Source: Xenopus tropicalis
Lineage: Eukaryota; Chordata; Amphibia; Anura; Pipidae
NCBI RefSeq assembly: GCF_000004195.4
Contig: NC_030681.2
Span: 88,605,681 to 88,669,680 of the forward strand
Direction of reading: 5' to 3'
DNA: 64,000 nt
Part shown: positions 1-10,329 of the stretch, in pieces
Position numbering within the stretch: the first letter of the stretch is position 1
Layout of the letters: the number at the start of each line of letters is the position of its first letter
Notes under the pieces: generated by a model
The model's database searches: none
Told to the model about the DNA's origin: nothing
What the model saw: the letters and a program-made list of their open reading frames with translations, nothing else
Translations under genes and position numbers: made by a program

Positions 1-1
1 A

Positions 2-184
2 GAGGACAGATGGTTTGAAAGAGGTGTGAAAGAGGCCATTTATGCCAACCTGGAAAAACCATCCCTGAACAGAGGAGGGGGCCTGAGACACCGCTTGTCA
101 CCAACATACAATGGCGCGTTGACATCCTTACCCCGGCAGTTTCACAACAGTTCACACTTCCAGTCATGTACTTTGAAGGATTAA
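2..184 (+). pseudogene. C-terminal end of Penelope-like protein (GIY-YIG region)
   Basis: An open frame enters from the left edge and runs 60 codons to TAA at 182-184. It includes EDRWFERGVKEAIY followed by PSLNRGGGLRHRLSPTYN. I recognise this as the conserved tail after the GIY-YIG nuclease domain in reverse-transcriptase/GIY-YIG proteins of fish and amphibian Penelope-like elements, where the nuclease nicks target DNA for reverse transcription. The catalytic GIY and YIG motifs and the reverse transcriptase would lie upstream, outside the window. No stop or frameshift is visible in this piece, so the copy may be fairly young. I call it a pseudogene only because completeness cannot be judged from here. 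It is followed directly by the ribozyme-bearing tail. Confidence 0.65.
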
Positions 185-354
185 CACCTTCATCAATGAG
201 AATCTTGGTACCATTGTGATTGGATCATACCTTCTTACACCTGTCAGTTTCAGCTAACACCTAACTGAACAAGTTCAATGGAACCATTGTGATTGGATGT
301 CTGTGACTCTACTACCATCAAGAGTTTAAATACCGGGGAATTCCCTACCAGTCA

Positions 355-400
355 TTTGAACTGAAGAAGCCACTCGGATGAGTGGTGAAACGTTTTCAAG
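355..400 (+). ncRNA. Hammerhead ribozyme fold, type I, minimal stem III
   Basis: All hammerhead parts are present in order. Stem I is 355-360 paired with 395-400 (five Watson-Crick pairs and one wobble). The core CTGAAGA is 361-367. Stem II is 369-375 paired with 380-386 (seven pairs, one a G-U, loop GGAT). GAAA is 387-390. A two-pair stem III without a loop follows (A390-T393, C391-G392). The expected cleavage site is after T394 in a GTT triplet, where C is the usual last base. Such minimal stem III hammerheads are known from Penelope-like elements and usually need a dimer for activity. Confidence 0.7.
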
Positions 401-490
401 AAAAACTCAGAAAAGTCCAGTTGTTTTAGACTTAATTCTACTAGATACTGTATATCATGACCTGGATGAATGAGAATCTTCATAGACATG

Positions 491-1020
491 ATTTTTAGAG
501 TGCAAAAAAGGGCACAACAAAACTTGCTTTTTGTTTTCATGATGATGGCTTTGCAAAAACCAGTTATACGTTATAGATTGAAATGTGAATTTCTCCCTTG
601 TTCAACATTGTTTAAATTAATAGAATTTGTGCTGAATTAAAAAAATATAATCTTTCTTAATTCTCGAGATCAAACAGAGATATTGAAAGTATGTTTAGTT
701 TCCAATTTCCTGGTTCTTGTAACCTAGTTAGATTACCAGTTAACAGATAACCCCCCTGCATAATGGATTTGCTGATATTTAAACTGCAGCATGCTCAGAC
801 AGGTGGTGCTTATACAGCACAGCACTCTTTATATATATTGTTTAAGGGGAGCCCCTTAGTGCTCTTTGACTTGTGCCCCCCAGGGTTCATAAATGACCCC
901 ACCTATGATTTAAGCCTTACATGTTTTGTGCCTTAGGAGGCACTTAATCATAGGGTCAAATCAAGTCTTAAATCTTGGAAAATTTATTTGGTTTGTGCCA
1001 GCCTGCTGTTACTGTAGAGG
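491..1020. other. Unassigned AT-rich sequence
   Basis: No gene or named repeat recognised. A stretch at about 845-960 contains CCCCTTA and TGCCCCCCAGGG segments that might be the edge of an old MITE, but I could not pair its ends. Confidence 0.4.
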
Positions 1021-1938
1021 ACATTACAGACTCATAGCGAGCTTATGATGCAATTTTCTGCTCACTAACATCTTCACTTTGCTTTCACTCACTTCACTTT
1101 ACTTTATTCTGTCAGTAGTTCCTTTTCAATCCACTGTTTTTATACCTATGGGACCCTCAGCTGTAGGCATCTGTTCCGTTCCTTATGTGCCTGCCTCTGT
1201 AGCCTACCCTACAACACCATACTGCCAACTGCTATAAGCAGTAACTACTGCATGCCAGCTACTAGCACCCCGCCACCTAAAAACTCCCGGTGGACCTCCT
1301 TCCTGGCACGCCGCGAAGATGGTATACCTAGGAACGTTGTACTGATATATGGGCTCTCTGTGACAGGATGAGTTTCCCGAGATTGTACACGCTGACCAGC
1401 CGTCTTCCGTGGAGAACCACTCAAGCTGACATTTGTGGGTCTGACACTACATAATTTTTCCCCTGCGCTGTGTCTTGCGTGCTTTTCTCAATGTGGGTAT
1501 GTTGCGGATTGGTTCATTCTAAACTATTAATTCCGGCTTACAGTGCCAGTAATTTGTCTGGGTCTTAGACTCATAAAAATTTTTTTTGCTTTCCAGCTAA
1601 TGATACTGATGATTACGGCTACTGATGCCTACTTGTAATTGTGATGCTGTGCTACTTTTGCTGGTAACTTTGCCTAGCGATGCCGTACTCATACCTAAAA
1701 CTAACGCAGTTCCAAGCCACTGACGCTGCTAACCCGGCGTTTTGTGCTGATTTTATATTTAATACCTTTGCGGGTCTGTGCTTACGCAATGCAGTAGCAG
1801 TCCTGTTCTTCATGCTATAATTTGGCTACACTTATAGGCACCAATCGGTGAATTGCAGTTCAGCTATGGAGGATCTCTCGCTCCCTTATTTCCTTTCCTG
1901 TCACCCGCTATTTTAACACTCTCAATACTCACTCTTGC
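1021..1938. other. CpG-containing block, probably repeat-derived, unidentified
   Basis: Base composition differs from the surroundings: fewer A/T runs and several CpGs (for example in CACGCCGCGAAGATGG near 1308, and in CCAGCCGTCTTCCG). In frog DNA such CpGs suggest a relatively young insertion. There is no long open frame. The block ends at a (TA)n tract, followed by two foldbacks that resemble retroelement ends, so it may be untranslated sequence of the same element. I cannot name the family. Confidence 0.35.
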
Positions 1939-1961
1939 ATATATATATATATATATATATA
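1939..1961. repeat. (TA)n microsatellite
   Basis: About eleven TA units directly abut the outer end of the first foldback. Confidence 0.9.
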
Positions 1962-2079
1962 GCATGCAAAAAGAAAATGCCGCACTCACAGGACTTAGTG
2001 GTGAAAGAATAAACTTATTTATTTCAACGTCAACAACATCACTAAGTCCTGTGAGTGCGGCATTTTCTTTTTGCATGCT
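1961..2079. repeat. Foldback 1: 40-bp perfect inverted repeat
   Basis: The arm at 1961-2000 is the exact reverse complement of the arm at 2040-2079, separated by a 39-base spacer. The arms contain GCCGCACTCACAGGACTTAG. On the minus strand the spacer reads ACGTTGAAATAAATAAG, resembling sequence that follows the GAAACGTC of the hammerhead-bearing element at 53718 (GTCGGACCCAATAAAC). This hints that the foldback is an inverted end of such a retroelement. Confidence 0.8.
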
Positions 2080-2112
2080 GTATTACTTTTTAATACTGCA
2101 CCCAGGCCAAAC

Positions 2113-2232
2113 AGTCTATAGAAAGCACTCACGGCATGAATATCCAAAAAATTTACCGTTTATTTAAACAAAACTATCTTTTAAATAAACGGTCAATTTT
2201 TTGGATATTCATGCCATGAGTGCTTATAGACT
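2113..2232. repeat. Foldback 2: about 55-bp imperfect inverted repeat
   Basis: The arm at 2113-2168 pairs with 2180-2232, with a 2-base indel and a few mismatches, around an 11-base loop. The arms include GCATGAATATCC and CCGTTTATTTAAA. It begins only 33 bases after foldback 1. The sequence following it (TATGGATTTTGTGGGTCAGC, from 2233) resembles the sequence after the foldback at 49050-49132 (TATTTGGTTTTGGGAGGGTG). The two insertions therefore probably share a family. Confidence 0.75.
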
Positions 2233-2403
2233 ATATGGATTTTGTGGGTCAGCACCCGCCCGTTGTTTGTGGGACTGGTGAGTGCCGATTTCTGCGGTTA
2301 TATCAGCCACCTCAGGACGCCGTATCATCCCATTATCATAAATATAGTAGAAAAAATAGATAATTGCAAAAAAGTGTATTAAAAAAGAATCACATCGCAT
2401 ATG

Positions 2404-2437
2404 CGACATTTCGGGCAAAGCACATGCCCTTGAGAGC
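2404..2437 (-). ncRNA. Decayed hammerhead-like motif
   Basis: Read on the minus strand: GGGCA, a 7-base loop, TGCCC, then GAAATGTCGC. This matches stem II plus the GAAACGTC part of a hammerhead with C changed to T. The expected CTGATGA core upstream is reduced to a CTCA-like remnant, so the motif is probably inactive. Its position beside the two foldbacks supports a Penelope-like origin for the whole 1.9-2.44 kb block. Confidence 0.4.
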
Positions 2438-2439
2438 TC

Positions 2440-5400
2440 CTAGCACAACTGGTATTTCCCCAGTGGGAAATTGGTTTCTTAATTGAGATCTAGGATTTTG
2501 ACTGATGGCATAAATATGATATTACATCCAGGGTAAATGTAACACTGATAGCAAGGTGACATAGCTTTAAAGGGAATAAATTCAGGCCCCGCTTTTTATA
2601 GATGCCATAGTATCTTCATTCCAAAATGTATTCAATACTATGAGTGCCAGATAATAAAAAAAAATACTTTGGTCAGAGTCACATATAGAATGTTAATTTC
2701 ATGCCCTTTCTCATGGTAATAAACATACCATGGTTACATTTACCACTTGGAAGCAATAATTACTGCACGTTCCTGCAGAACTTACTCGATACATTGAAAT
2801 TAGATGAAATTTCCTTGGTACCCTATTGATTTTATTGGCTTAGTGGAACATTTTTGAATGCAAGTAAGAGACAGTATTTTCAGTATAATCCCTCTTTTGC
2901 TTCATGTTTAAATTGTAGCTTGCACAGAACTTGCTGTTCAGAAAGAAAAAAAAATACAGTTTTGTGGCAGAAGGCCAGTTAAGGAGAGTACCCAGCTAAA
3001 TCTTAGCGATGCAATCTGAAAAGCTGTTCATACTTATAAAGACCCACTTGTAAACAAGAAGATTTGTCCCATGTGTGGGACCAAATCAGACTCATAAGAT
3101 TTGTAGAAAAAGAGTCTGATTTTTGGTTAGGGTAATATCACCTTGAAAGATTGTACTATTGTATGATAATATCTGTTCAGGTTATTGCTTAATACACATT
3201 GCATGGAACCTTGTACGTTTTGACAATGTGCTTTAGATCTGTGGACTTCAAATACCATTTTCCCTTGGTTGCTTCTCTGATTAATGCACTCCTTACCTAG
3301 TCTCTGAATTTTGGTGAACGTCCTTCTCTAGAGTGTTGCTGTTGTACCATCTTTTTTTATTAATGGATTTCCATAGTTAGTCAGGATCTTATTTAGGGAA
3401 AACTTATTTAGGGATTTCAAAGCAAAAGAGGTAAAGTCTGCAACCAAGACCACATAATTTTTAAATTTGTTATTCATTTTGAAAATTGTCAAACTTTCCA
3501 GTTTGACTTTTGGGACTATTTTGTGTAGATCAGTGATTTAACAGCACAAAGGAGTAGCTGGACTGAAATAAATCACCTTTGTAACACAATGAGTGTTATA
3601 ATGTTTGTATAATATAGATATTGTGAATTTCCCAGGCTCAGAGTTTTCTGTAAAAGATTACTTTATTAAACTGGTAATAGTTTTATTTTCACAATGCACT
3701 GAGGCAGAAAAAAAGTAAAATACTGACTTACATTTTGCTGTTTGTTAAGATATAGACAAAGAGTTTATGGTTGTTGTACTTTACTTCTGTTTGGTTGGTG
3801 GAATTCCATGTACTTTGGAAAATTTGTGATGTTATCACTGAACTGTTCAGGCATCACATTTTTTTCCTCAAGATGTATACTGACACTACTGCTACAATTT
3901 TTTTTTTTTTTTTTTGCTAAATCACAAAATCATTTAGTGTTAGAAATACTTTAAAGTGACACCTAATCTCTGCTAAAATGTTTTAACCTCATCTGGCTTT
4001 GCTTTGTTGGCTAGTACACAGCTTTCCCACAATTGCTGGTTTTTTTAGGATGATATATGGGACTATTAGCTGGAGAATTTTAGAACATTTTCATTTGACT
4101 GCTGCAGTTATTACTGAAATGTCAGATGTTCCATTTTAATGTTGTCTATTGACTTTTAAGGTCATGAAGTTTAAATTATAGTTCTTTGAGTCTTACTGTT
4201 TAAAGAAAAAAAATAAAATATGGTACATTTTAGCCAATCCCCTTTTTCAACAACTGGAGAAAATGTTATATAAATAGTGCTAAGATATGTATATATATTC
4301 TAATGTATACAGAGTTTACAATCAAAACAACAAAAAATAATCAGTTGCACTCTAATAAGCAACAGGGTTAGGGCTGTTGCAAAGCAATTTCTCCTCTTTT
4401 CTTTGTAAAATATATTTTTTGATTACTTGATCTTAATAAGTTTTATAACAACTGATCCTTTGCCTTATTTTATACCTTATTTTTCCCCATCTCTCTATGT
4501 TTCCCTTCACCCATGCATGACTGGTGGCAGTAACATACCTTGAGTGGTTCTGGCCCTTTCTCTGCAAAGAAAATCTGTGGGTGGGGGGGGGGCAAGCATG
4601 CTTAAGTGGCAAACTTTATACAGAGTACGCTGTGGCCCAGGCCGCCCAGGGTCTACTGAGTGGTGGGTTTGCGCAATAAACAAAACAAATGTATATATAC
4701 ACACAAACATTTTGTTTGCAAAGCAAATAACCTTGGAAGGCTTAATATGATGTATGCAAAATATCTTTCATACTATACAAAAAGAAGTGCATGTAAACTG
4801 ATCCTGCCTTTCCTTGTGGTTTTACTGAGTGCTGAGGTCTGCTAAAGTGGTAGTCCGGAGACTAGCTTAGCATTAAACTAATGTACACAAAGACTATGAC
4901 GCTGCAGCTAAAAGCATATTATTGGAAAAGCACCATATATTAGTCAATATAAATGTTAAATTTGCCAAGGGGGGAGCATTTCTCAAGAGTTTGTAATATG
5001 TTGAGTTTGGGTGAAAGGTGTTGTTAGCGTTATCAGTGTACAGAATCTGAAGAAAATGAAGTGCTGCAGGAGACACTGTAGAATAGATTTGGTACCTCGT
5101 GTATCTGAATTAGAGGATTATAGCACCAAACATTGGAGTTGAGAATAGGGTGTTTTTGCGGTAATTTAAAAAAAAAAAAAAAATTGTAACTGAATAATTT
5201 GCTAAACTATTAGTGGCGTTATCTGCTAATGTTGGCACTTACAATAGTTAAGCTAGATCTAAGCAGTAGACTTTAATTCTCTGTAACCATAGCAATTTAG
5301 AATAGAATACAAATTACCCAAGGTCCGCAATATCAGATCCCTCTACTATTGGGTTCTGTCTCTATCTTATTGTTGTGAAAGTGGCCACTCCAGCATGCTC

Positions 5401-5800
5401 CAGAAACTGGAAAACACCATCTTTTTTGTTTCTAAAAAAATTATTGTACAGTGCGACACTTTATGAATAAATGCTTATGTAGTACCACACACAGCTCGTG
5501 CAGAACTACACCTGGCTGTTTTTAAGGGTTCAGGTAGTTGATTGGCTGACAGCTGGAGGGACAACTCCGGATTTATGTCAGAGGATAAAGGAAAAAAAGC
5601 ATGTACCTCTCCAAAGAGCATGTACCTCTCCCCTTGGATGAAAGCTGTTGTAGTACACAGGGAATATTTTATTTGAAAAGTAAATATATGAAGCCCTCCT
5701 GCTTATGGCAGCATGTGCAAAAAAAAAAAAACAGAAGCTGTGGAATCTGTTATGGTAATAATTAAATTTAATATATAGCACATATATGATATGCATTTGG
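2440..5800. other. Unique-looking AT-rich DNA, no gene seen
   Basis: Only short homopolymer runs (poly-T near 3897, poly-A near 5168) and scattered short open frames without recognisable domains. A G-rich run near 4578 followed by CCCAGGCCGCCCAGGG could be an old repeat remnant. Confidence 0.5.
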
Positions 5801-5929
5801 ATCTTTGGAGCTGCTAAGCAAGATCAGCAGCCATCTTATAAATGTAGACAAGTTAGGAGCAGTGAGACAGAGGTAGTGACTTAGGTAAGACTTGGGCTGC
5901 TGCTACATAGTTCTGCCTACTACTGGGTG

Positions 5930-6250
5930 CACCTTTACAACAGGAAAAGCTCAACCCAGACCTGACCCCAACCCCCAAAACCTTAACCCGCACGCAAACT
6001 TAACCCTCAAAATGTTGCCATTGTAGGACCTGCATCAAACCCATACCCGCATACCTTTGATTTAAGAGACAGAGAAACCTCAGGAGCAGAGGAAGAGTCA
6101 CCAGTCTGACCCACAACCAACCTAAATCTGCAAAAGTCACACAAATTTTAACCCTAAACCTTCTCACCTAAGAGTCATGGTCAACCCGCACATAACTAGC
6201 ACCCAGTCCTCAATTCAGCCAGGACACAGAAAGTTGACAATCTGACTGCA
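5930..6250. repeat. Unidentified repeat rich in AACCCGCA/CCTAACCC-like words
   Basis: Degenerate recurrences of AACCCGCAC, AACCCTCAA and AACCCTAAA over about 300 bases set this apart from its surroundings. A related-looking stretch (GATGTGCAGGTTGAAAAATA, from 50578) may be another relic. Family not recognised. Confidence 0.35.
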
Positions 6251-7010
6251 GCTCTGATCTGGTGTCCTATGTGAAAAAAAAGTGTTTGGAAGGTAAACAA
6301 CCCCGTTAAATAGATTTGGCTAAAAGATATCAAGCCTGCCACCACATCAAGGTAGGCTCTCTGAGCAGGTCCCTAATCTACTCTAACCATCTTATTATTT
6401 CCTATTCTAATATCTGTAGATTATCTGTCGTTTGTCATTTAATCTTGTATACTTATCTGGTGGCATTTTCTTTATTAGTTCATTTATTTGCTCACATTTA
6501 TAGTAATATAAGTAATAACTATCATTGAAATATTGGTGTTTTTATGTATAAATATATTTCCAATGTTAAAATGATTCCGTGGATTTCCAAAATGCTGCAC
6601 TGAGTGACAAGTTGATGTTCTCTGCTCCAGACCAACTCCTTTATGTATTCGCATAGAAATTTGTTGAAAAAATGTTTCTGTCAGTTTGAGAACATAACAT
6701 GAATCAGTGACTGTGTGTTCTTGTGCTGAGCTAGCATATTCTCTTCATGCCCAGAGCAGAACAGAAACAGATAGTCATGGGTGAGCAGGGCTCATTTTTA
6801 CTTTCTTTCCCACAGTGCCCTCATTAAATATTTCATTTTCCATTAGAAAACAGTTAGGTGAACTGGAACAATAAGAAAAGATTGTTGATTTTTCTTTAAC
6901 CCTTATTATACCACAGCTTATATGAATGAAGTTAAAGGTTTATTTGATAAAAAAAAAGTATATCATCTTACTGACATAAAGCTACTGTAAATATAGTAAA
7001 TGTATATATT
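6250..7010. other. AT-rich DNA, no gene seen
   Basis: No recognisable coding or repeat structure. Confidence 0.5.
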
Positions 7011-7012
7011 GT

Positions 7013-7190
7013 TTGGGACCTGGGTTTTCCATAATTTCGATCACTATAACTTAAGTTTACTAAAAATCATTTAAATCATTAAATACACCCAATAGAATTG
7101 TTTTGCCACCAGTACAGATTCATGCAGCTTAGTAACTATCAAGTACAAGGAACTGTTCTATTATTACAGAGATAAAATGCTTAGAATGGA
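7013..7190 (+). repeat. Partial copy of ACAGGTATGGGA-type MITE
   Basis: It shares GGTTTTCCA, AATCATTTAAA, CCCAATAGAATTGTTTT and ATCAAGTACAAGGAACTGTT with the fuller copy at 45735-46041. Both ends are missing. It runs into a T2-like fragment. Confidence 0.7.
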
Positions 7191-7194
7191 CTCT

Positions 7195-7545
7195 GTGGGG
7201 GATGGGGAGATTAACATCCCTGAGTAAACAGCTTTAGAAGCTTTCTCCTTTTGCTTAAGATAGCAGCTGCCATTTTAAGCAGCTTCCTTCCTGCAGTCTC
7301 TAGCCCTTATAGCTGAGATCACACATTCCTAAGGGAGGGGGAGTAGGAGAGAGGAGAGAACTGAGCAGACTCTGGCCAGACACTGGAACATCATGTTTAC
7401 AAAAAAAGAGACAAGAATTCCTGTGTTTCTTTTGATAGAGGACTCATTACTGTAGCATTACTGTAAGTGCTTATGGCTGTATTTACATAGACCTTTCTGA
7501 TAAAGCTTACTTAGTTTTTACCGTTCCTTCTTCATTAATTGAGAA
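7195..7545 (-). repeat. T2-like MITE fragment
   Basis: Clearly the same repeat as 9146-9514: shared AGAAGCTTTCTCC, CAGCTGCCATTTTAA, CACATTCCTAAGGGAG, GGAGAGAACTG and CTTATGGCTGTATTTA. Its right end (CCGTTCCTTCTTCATTAA) is a mutated version of the TCCTTCTCCTTTAA end of the other copy. Confidence 0.65.
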
Positions 7546-7991
7546 TCAATCCAGTATTTCAAATTAATACTGTGGGCTTTAAAAGGGGAACCATTTTGGA
7601 ACCATTTTTTGCTTGTAGAAAGGAGCTTATGTCACAAAAAGTATTTGACCTAAAGCACCTTTAGGCTTGCTAGGCCCATACAATAGGTTACCTTCTTCTG
7701 AATATTCTGGTATTTCCCATTCTAAAGACAACAAAGCAACTGGAATGTGACTGAGGTATAGTGCATGCATATTGTTCTTACCAATTAAGTCCTGACCAGT
7801 TTTATTGCAGTGCACTGCTATGCCCCTTTGTGCATTAGAGAAGAGGGGGCCCTTGGGTCATAATATGCTGATTACAGCCATATTTCTTCCAGAAAAGTGA
7901 AGGGTCATCTGCCATTGATTTCTACAAGATCTCAGCAAGTTTTAGTTGGCGAATTGTTCGATTAGGATTTTTAGCCCTTTTAACACATAGT

Positions 7992-8458
7992 GGGCCCGAT
8001 TCACTAAAGTCCGAAATAAGGAGTGCTATTTATAGCATGCGTTAAAAATCTTATCACTTCTTATTTTTCGCTCGAATCACTAAAAGGACACTTGTCATAA
8101 TTAAGAAGCGGTGTTCTTGGCGTTAAAGCGTTAAACGTGCAAAATATCGTGTTAATCTGTGTGAATATTAACCCTACTTGGGGCAGGCAGTACTTAAAGA
8201 AAATTGCGGTTCGTGAGCTATTGGCAACACAACATGGAGTTTGCAGTCGTATTTTTGCAAGTATATGTTGGCCCTAGAGTGATGCATCCTCCAGTTTTCA
8301 GGGAAATGGTGGTTTTCAGAAAGTAATGGTTACGTGCGTAATATATTGCGCTCTGCAAGTGTCCTTTTAGTGAATCGAGTGAAAAATAAGAAGTGATAAG
8401 ATTTTTAACGCATGCTATAAATAGCACTCCTTATTTCGGACTTTAGTGAATCGGGCCC
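7992..8458. mobile_element. Long-TIR MITE, 467 bp
   Basis: Terminal inverted repeats of roughly 75 bases start GGGCCCGATTCACTAAAGTC and end with the reverse complement. AGT lies on both sides (7989-7991 and 8459-8461), a likely 3-bp target duplication. The unique middle (TTGGCAACACAACATGG, ATGTTGGCCCTAGAGTGATG) is shared with the element at 11710-12329, so both belong to one family. There is no coding capacity, so an unseen autonomous element must have mobilised it. Confidence 0.8.
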
Positions 8459-8461
8459 AGT

Positions 8462-9140
8462 AAATCTTGAAAAATCGTGAGTTTTTTTTTATCACTAAGT
8501 CCGAAGCAGAAAAAAAATCAGGTGGTTAGTAAATGGCTCCAAATGAGTCACTGGCGTTTGATCAACAACAAAAAAATGTTTGTAGAAAAAATTCTTTGTG
8601 TTTTTTTAAAGCATTTTTCTTTCCAAAACATAATAAAAATCTTGCTACCTAAAACCTGACAAGATTTTAAGTTTTGGGGAAAAAAAAAAACACTTGCGGA
8701 AAAGAAGACAGGTTTAGAGACAAACAAAAGTAACTGATTGCTGAAAACACAAGTAAGTAGAGAAAGTCATCCACTTTTACTGCAATTGTTTGGCCTAAAC
8801 AAAATCATTAAATGACTCACATTGGACCTTGTACTAAGATCTTTTAAAGGGTCATTTACTTTTCGCCAGGATGAACAATTTAGAGGGCGAGGGAATGCCT
8901 TACCCCTCCCACCTCTAACTAATACAGCATATTCAGCATTACTATTTGTTGAGGTAGCTGCAACTTTCTGCAGAGACCTGTGGCAGTTTGGAAACAACAG
9001 AAGGTAAGTGTGCAAAGGGCCAAACAATAGATAGTTATGGCCTACAAAGAAGAAGGAAAGTCATTTTAACATTTTACTGCCAATATATTTGCCACATTAG
9101 TGCCACCTAGAACACTATATTTATTCTGCAAAAAGCATTT
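8462..9140. other. AT-rich DNA, possible old MITE remnant at left
   Basis: Words such as TCACTAAGTCCGAAG just right of the MITE recall MITE termini, but no partner end was found. Otherwise nothing recognisable. Confidence 0.4.
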
Positions 9141-9145
9141 CCATA

Positions 9146-9514
9146 CCTGAGTAAAGAGCCCTAGAAGCTTTCTCCGTTTACTTAAGACAGCAGCTGCCAT
9201 TTTAAATAACTACCTGTTTGCTGTTTAGCCGTTATAGCTCAGATCGCACATTCCTAAGGGAGAGGAGAGGGAGTTCTTAGCATTCTTATGGGGGGGGGAG
9301 CAGGAGAGAGGAGAGAACTGTGCAAACTCTGGCCCCTGGAATTAAGGATTTTTTGAGAGGGGAAGTCAGACACCTGAACAACATGTTCCCAAAAAAGGAG
9401 ACAAGAAATCCTGTGTTCCTTGATTGTGCAGCGTTTCTGTGAGTGCTTATGGCTGTATTTAAATAGACCTTTCTGATAAAGCTTACTTAGTTTTTACCTT
9501 TCCTTCTCCTTTAA
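9146..9514 (-). mobile_element. T2-like MITE
   Basis: The right end is ACCTTTCCTTCTCCTTTAA, the reverse complement of the TTAAAGG-type T2 terminus, with TTAA at 9511-9514. The body is shared with the fragment at 7195-7545. It contains a G-rich run near 9291. The left end is estimated and seems truncated. Confidence 0.65.
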
Positions 9515-9899
9515 TTGAACTTTGAAATACTGCCTTCTGTTACAGTTATAGTCTTTCTTCATTGTTCCCATTGGCTTATCTGTTGGGAACGTGAATCTGG
9601 ATAATGGCTCTTTTCATATTTTTGTTTCGGACATCTTGTAAGCTATGCTATAATTTAGCTTAACATATAGTTGGGCACTATGTTCAACAGTGGCAAGTTT
9701 TTAAACGTTGGCAAGATCATGTAGAAAAATTATTTTGAAAACGTGGACAGGTTTTTGTGCTTTTAATAAATTACTTGGCATTCATGGTTTTAGTGAAAAT
9801 TAGTTTTTTCTAGGTTTCTAAAACCACTAAAATCAGAATGTTGATAAATGTGTGTTGTGTGTTTTTTATAGGAAGTTTGAGCAATGTATTTCTTAAGAC

Positions 9900-10200
9900 A
9901 GTGATCCCCAACCAGTGGCTAGTGAGCAACATGTTGCTCCCCAACCTCTTGGATGTTGCCCTCAGTGCCCCCAAACCAGGTAGTTATTTGTGTATTCCTG
10001 ACTTGTTGGCAAGTTTTGGTTGAATAAAAACAAGATTTACTACTAAATAAAGCCTCCTGTAAGCTGATAGTGTGCATAGAGGCTACCTAATGGCCAATAT
10101 TAGCCCTTATGTAGCACCTCCATGAACTTTTATGATGCTTGTGTTGCTCTCCAAGTCTTTTTACATTTGACTGTGGCTCACAAGTTAGAAAGGTTCAATT
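9900..10200 (+). mobile_element. hAT-like MITE (CAGTGATCCCCAACCAGTGG end)
   Basis: It starts CAGTGATCCCCAACCAGTGG and contains GAGCAACATGTTGCTCCCCA and GTGGCTCACAAGTTAG near the right. I recognise it as a common Xenopus hAT-type short element. The right terminus has decayed and the 8-bp duplication could not be confirmed. Confidence 0.6.
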
Positions 10201-10329
10201 CTGCCTGTGTTTTATCTGTGCATTTCTAAATATAGGAGAGCATGTCGGAAAAGCAACTTCTCTCAAGCAAAAGTGTAGCAAAAACTGTGCTACTGAAGGC
10301 AAAAAGCATAGTCTAATATAACTTACATG

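Larger units (their letters stand above)
1..490 (+). mobile_element. Penelope-like retroelement, 3' part (5' end outside window)
   Basis: The first 184 bases encode the C-terminus of a retroelement protein. After its stop codon come about 170 bases of non-coding sequence and then a hammerhead-ribozyme fold at 355-400. Two short direct repeats lie in this tail: CCATTGTGATTGGAT occurs near 211 and near 283, and ATGAGAATCTT near 197 and near 470. Penelope-like elements are known to carry a C-terminal GIY-YIG nuclease and type I hammerhead motifs in their terminal repeats, which fits this arrangement. The right border near 490 is estimated from where repeat-like sequence fades. Assignment to the Neptune-type subgroup is my inference from its occurrence in amphibians. 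Confidence 0.65.

Noticed and set aside
10185..10200. GGTTCAATTC resembling a tRNA B box
   Set aside because: No A box at a suitable distance and no cloverleaf; it lies in the hAT-like MITE.
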